Shown in pieces: positions 4,825 through 7,567 of a DNA stretch of 7,567 nt. The notes under the pieces were generated by a model that saw only the letters and a list, made by a program, of their open reading frames with translations, had not been told where the DNA came from and made no database searches. Numbering within the stretch: the first letter of the stretch is position 1; every line of letters begins with the position of its first letter. Made by a program: the position numbers and the translations under genes. Location: NCBI GenBank assembly GCA_946886805.1, contig CAMPJM010000183.1, forward strand, positions 1 through 7,567. The letters run 5' to 3'. The stretch comes from an uncultured Flammeovirgaceae bacterium. GTDB taxonomy: Bacteria; Bacteroidota; Bacteroidia; Cytophagales; Cyclobacteriaceae.

Positions 4825-7167
4825 GTGCTAAAAAACTACTTTAAGATCGCCATTAGAAATATCTGGAGAAACAAATTCCTTTCCTTCCTCAACATTTCTG
4901 GATTGGCCTTAGGAATTGCTTGCAGCACTTTAATTTTTTTCTGGGTAAGGCATGAAATATCCTATGATAAATTTCACAGTAATCGGGTTTATCGGGTTAT
5001 GGTCAATCAATATTGGAATGACTTAAGCACGTCGGATGTTACTCCTGGACCGCTTGCAGATGCACTAAATGAAGAAATTCCAGAAATTGATATGGCAATC
5101 AAAACCACCTGGGATATGGGAATGCTTTTGAAGGCTGGTGATATTTCCATTAAAGAGAGGGGGCGATATGCAGGGGAAGCGTTTTTCTCTATGTTCTTCT
5201 TTAACTTATTATATGGAGATTCAACCAAAGTATTATCTGATCCATCATCTATTGTTATTTCAGAATCTCTGGCCAAAAAGTTTTTTAAAGAAGAAAATGC
5301 AATAGGAAAGACCATTAATATAAATAATGAAGAAGATTTTATAGTCACGGGTATTATGGAAGATATTCCGGATAATTCTTCTTTAAAGTTTGATTTTGTT
5401 TTACCCCAGGTAGCTTTTGAAAAGAGCAGACCTTGGCTTACAGAGTGGGGAAATAACTCCTTAAGAACGTTTGTGAAGCTTCATCCGGACGTTCAACTAC
5501 AAGATGTAAATGCAAAAATTAAGGATTTTTTAGAAAAGAAGAATCCTGAGGCTAAATCTGAATTGTTCCTCCAGCCTGTTCAGGACATGTATTTGCATTC
5601 CAATTTCAAGAATGGGCATGCGGCAGGAGGAAGAATAGAATATGTACGGCTTTTTACTGTGGTTTCCATTTTTATAATACTTATAGCCTGTATCAATTTT
5701 ATGAACCTTGCCACGGCCAGATCAGCAAAAAGAGCCAAAGAAGTAGGCATCAGAAAAGTAGTAGGCGCTGGAAGAAAAAACCTTATTGGCCAATTCACGG
5801 GTGAAGCGGTAACGATCTCACTGCTTGCTATGCTACTTGCTGTTTTAATTGTGGAGATTGTTTTACCTCATTTTAATCTCGTTGCCAATACCTCCTTTCG
5901 GATAGATTATACCGATTTAACCACCATATCACTAATTTTAGGAATATCATTAGTAACTGGTTTGTTATCTGGTACTTACCCCTCTTTATATTTATCATCT
6001 CTTCAACCTTCCAAAGTGCTAAAAGGACTTTTTAAAACTGGTAAAAGCAGTTTGTTCTTCAGGCAATCCCTGGTGGTTTTCCAGTTTGTACTTTCCACGC
6101 TCCTTATCATCGGGACACTTGTAGTCTACCATCAAATAGATTATATAATAAATAGAAACCTTGGCTTAAACCGTGATAATGTGCTTGTAATGCCTATTGA
6201 AGGTGAGATGGCGAATCATCTTGATGTATTCAAAGATGAAGCTTTGTCTATCCCTGGAATTCAATCCATGACAAAAGCATTTCCAAGCCCGCTTAATGTT
6301 GACCTGGAAACTGGAGATGTAGACTGGCCAGAGAAATCATCTGACGATTTGATTTCGTTTTCGATTTTATCAACAGGATATGATTTTACGAAAACAATGG
6401 GAATTGAAATATTGGAAGGACGGGATTTTTCTAAAGATTTCAGATCTGATACTGCAGCGGTTCTAATAAACGAAACCGCGACAAAAGAGATGGGATTGGA
6501 ACAGCCGATAGGACAAAATATAAGCTTATGGGAGGAGGATGTTACTATTATAGGTGTGGTCAAAGACTTTCACAATAGGTCATTACACGAGCCTATAAGT
6601 CCTCAAATCATAGTCATGTATCCTGATTTTGGGGGATCGATCCTTATTAAAACGGAAGCGGATAAGACCAGTGACATCCTCACAGGACTGCAAAAGCTAA
6701 GCCTTAAAATAAATCCAGACCATCCATTCCACTACGATTTTCTCGACGATACTTTTCGCAACCGATATAAAAGTGAGATGACGGTCAGCAAGCTTGCCAG
6801 TTCATTTACCCTCATAGCCATTATTATCTCATGTTTGGGTCTTTTTGGCTTATCTGCTTTTACAGCCGAGCAGCGTACCAAGGAAATCGGTATAAGAAAA
6901 ACGATGGGAGCATCCGTGGCTCATGTTGTAGGACTACTTTCAAGGGATTTTGTAAAGTTGGTCATGCTTGCCTTGCTCTTAGCCACTCCGCTCTCCTGGT
7001 ATTTTATGGAAGAATGGTTACAAAACTTTGCCTACAAAATAGAGCTTGAATGGTGGTTGTTTTTTCTGGCAGGATTCTTAGCTGTCTTGATAGCAATAAT
7101 TACCATCAGTTACCAATCTATAAAAGCAGCATTGGCAAATCCGGTAGACAGCTTGAAAAGTGAGTGA
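4825..7167 (+). CDS. MacB/FtsX-type double-domain ABC transporter permease (780 aa)
   Basis: A complete paralog of the gene at 2089, with the same start MLKNYFKIAIRN encoded by nearly the same bases. Visible order: helix 1 at about 20-42; periplasmic domain 1 (about 43-271) with HEISYDKFH and the LQPVQDMYLHS motif ending at 259; helices 2-4 at 274-294, 328-347 and 367-386, with RAKEVGIRKVVGAG (303-316) between helices 2 and 3; helix 5 at 415-435; periplasmic domain 2 with GRDF (532-535) and KDFHNRSL (580-587); helices 6-8 at 657-677, 711-728 and 743-763, with KEIGIRKTMGAS (686-697). It ends NPVDSLKSE. GTG at 4825 is supported by the in-frame TAA at 4804-4806 and by alignment with the paralog. 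No ATPase motifs are present. The periplasmic domains differ most between paralogs, which may mean different substrates or partners (inference). It is probably a separate transcription unit from the promoter at 4713. Confidence 0.95.
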   Translation: MLKNYFKIAIRNIWRNKFLSFLNISGLALGIACSTLIFFWVRHEISYDKFHSNRVYRVMVNQYWNDLSTSDVTPGPLADALNEEIPEIDMAIKTTWDMGMLLKAGDISIKERGRYAGEAFFSMFFFNLLYGDSTKVLSDPSSIVISESLAKKFFKEENAIGKTININNEEDFIVTGIMEDIPDNSSLKFDFVLPQVAFEKSRPWLTEWGNNSLRTFVKLHPDVQLQDVNAKIKDFLEKKNPEAKSELFLQPVQDMYLHSNFKNGHAAGGRIEYVRLFTVVSIFIILIACINFMNLATARSAKRAKEVGIRKVVGAGRKNLIGQFTGEAVTISLLAMLLAVLIVEIVLPHFNLVANTSFRIDYTDLTTISLILGISLVTGLLSGTYPSLYLSSLQPSKVLKGLFKTGKSSLFFRQSLVVFQFVLSTLLIIGTLVVYHQIDYIINRNLGLNRDNVLVMPIEGEMANHLDVFKDEALSIPGIQSMTKAFPSPLNVDLETGDVDWPEKSSDDLISFSILSTGYDFTKTMGIEILEGRDFSKDFRSDTAAVLINETATKEMGLEQPIGQNISLWEEDVTIIGVVKDFHNRSLHEPISPQIIVMYPDFGGSILIKTEADKTSDILTGLQKLSLKINPDHPFHYDFLDDTFRNRYKSEMTVSKLASSFTLIAIIISCLGLFGLSAFTAEQRTKEIGIRKTMGASVAHVVGLLSRDFVKLVMLALLLATPLSWYFMEEWLQNFAYKIELEWWLFFLAGFLAVLIAIITISYQSIKAALANPVDSLKSE

Positions 7168-7170
7168 GGG

Positions 7171-7200
7171 AAATTATGAATTATAGATTATGAATTAATA
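7171..7200 (+). repeat. Left-type heptad arm after the last permease gene
   Basis: The 7-mers AAATTAT, GAATTAT, AGATTAT and GAATTAA follow the stop at 7165-7167 after exactly 3 nt, the same offset as at 1705 and 4504. No matching CATTYAA-type right arm follows directly. The nearest inverse-type heptads are at 7534-7567. Confidence 0.7.
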
Positions 7201-7201
7201 G

Positions 7202-7233
7202 CATCCTACAATCTCGCTACATCCTACCAATCT
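7202..7233 (+). repeat. Short direct repeat
   Basis: CATCCTACAATCT at 7202-7214 and CATCCTACCAATCT at 7220-7233 are near-identical, differing by one inserted C, with an 18-nt period. They may be a further degenerate relative of the ATCCTA/ATCTA-type repeats nearby. No function is evident. Confidence 0.5.
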
Positions 7234-7252
7234 AAAAATTCTAAGAATCCCT

Positions 7253-7282
7253 CCTGTCCCGAATTTGTTTCGGGGACTCAGG
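7253..7282. terminator. GC-rich hairpin, possible transcription terminator
   Basis: CCTG-TCCC-GAA at 7253-7263 can pair with TTC-GGGGA-CTCAGG at 7269-7282 across a short TTTGT loop, with a few bulged bases. It is the strongest GC-rich hairpin in the gaps and lies 85 nt after the last permease stop. There is no U-run after it (GCAAAGTAAAA follows), so it is not a standard intrinsic terminator on the + strand. It could equally be a dispersed palindromic repeat. Confidence 0.35.
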
Positions 7283-7293
7283 CAAAGTAAAAT

Positions 7294-7433
7294 GTCTGAA
7301 TCAGGATTTACAGGATTAATAGATTCATAGGATTAAATCCCTTCAGATAATTTAATTCATAAATAAATCTTGATTATAGATACAAGAACTAAATCCTTCA
7401 ATTCCCCGAAATCCTACGAATCCTGATTCTGAC
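7294..7433. repeat. 140-bp inverted repeat with AGGATT-type arms
   Basis: The outer 24 nt at 7294-7317 (beginning GTCTGAATCAGG) and at 7410-7433 (ending CCTGATTCTGAC) are reverse complements at 20 of 24 positions. Weaker AGGATT/AATCCT pairing continues inward to about 7340 and 7391, leaving roughly 50 nt in the centre. The arms contain repeated GGATT words. There is no coding capacity. It resembles a non-coding palindromic or MITE-like dispersed element; whether it has other genomic copies cannot be seen here. Confidence 0.65.
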
Positions 7434-7533
7434 CAAAGATTTACCGCATCTATAGATAAAATACTTTTGTAATTCCAGATAAAAAGCGTCCAGTTCGCAA
7501 ACAATTAAGTTTAAATGACCCTTCCTCTTCGGC

Positions 7534-7567
7534 CTATAATCTACAATCTATAATCTAACATCTTCAA
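7534..7567 (-). repeat. Inverse-orientation heptad arm at the window edge
   Basis: CTATAAT, CTACAAT, CTATAAT and CTAACAT are consecutive 7-mers, the reverse complement of the AGATTAT-type left arms at 1705 and 7171. It may close the element opened at 7171, or begin a new element belonging to a minus-strand gene beyond the window. The window end cuts it. Confidence 0.65.

Larger units (their letters stand above)
7168..7567. other. Gene-free region holding several repeat types
   Basis: These 400 bases contain no open frame with a recognisable product on either strand, and no copy of the TGGCAC promoter or TGTCCG dyad seen in the two earlier gaps. They hold the repeats and hairpin listed separately. 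I recognise nothing in 7434-7533. The array of regulated permease units therefore seems to end here, at least in this form. Confidence 0.7.

Noticed and set aside
5007..5348. A 113-codon minus-strand frame inside the third permease
   Set aside because: Entirely antisense to the conserved permease frame, with low-complexity serine-rich translation typical of shadow frames.
6261..6563. A 100-codon minus-strand frame inside the third permease
   Set aside because: Antisense shadow over the second periplasmic domain; no recognisable domain.
7462..7469. TACTTTTG, matching the Bacteroidota -7 box TANNTTTG
   Set aside because: No TTTG or TTG -33 element at suitable distance upstream, and no gene start follows within the window; an eight-base degenerate match is expected by chance.

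Overview
The window looks like Bacteroidota chromosomal DNA, most plausibly from the order Cytophagales. This assignment is an inference from three things: the large (about 780-800 residue) double-FtsX ABC permeases typical of that phylum, AT-rich intergenic DNA, and start sites without a purine-rich Shine-Dalgarno sequence. No database search was possible.

Three paralogous genes on the + strand fill most of the window. They are the 3' part of one MacB/FtsX-type ABC transporter permease (1-1701, cut by the window edge), a complete one of 803 residues (2089-4500) and a complete one of 780 residues (4825-7167). All share one layout: first membrane helix, periplasmic domain, three-helix FtsX block, fifth helix, second periplasmic domain, second three-helix FtsX block, and a C-terminus NPVDSLK(S/N)E. 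There is no ATPase, adaptor or outer-membrane protein gene in the window, so the energy-coupling partner must be encoded elsewhere.

The intergenic DNA is the more unusual part. The 387-bp gap (1702-2088) and the 324-bp gap (4501-4824) share one plan: a heptad-repeat inverted element starting exactly 3 nt after the stop codon; a conserved block of about 100 bp with an imperfect dyad and a sigma-54-like promoter at identical spacing; then a heptad-repeat leader ending 4-5 nt before a GTG start. Each permease gene therefore appears to be its own transcription unit under a shared regulator, probably an NtrC-family enhancer-binding protein (inference).

The final 400 bp (7168-7567) contain no gene that I can support. 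They hold a left heptad arm (again 3 nt after the stop), a short direct repeat, a GC-rich hairpin, a 140-bp inverted repeat of AGGATT-type motifs, about 100 bp with nothing recognisable, and an inversely oriented heptad arm at the window edge.

The best candidate for something undescribed is the cassette-like organisation: each permease reading frame is bounded almost to the nucleotide by 7-nt-periodic palindromic repeats, and the two complete genes each carry a copy of the same sigma-54-type control region.
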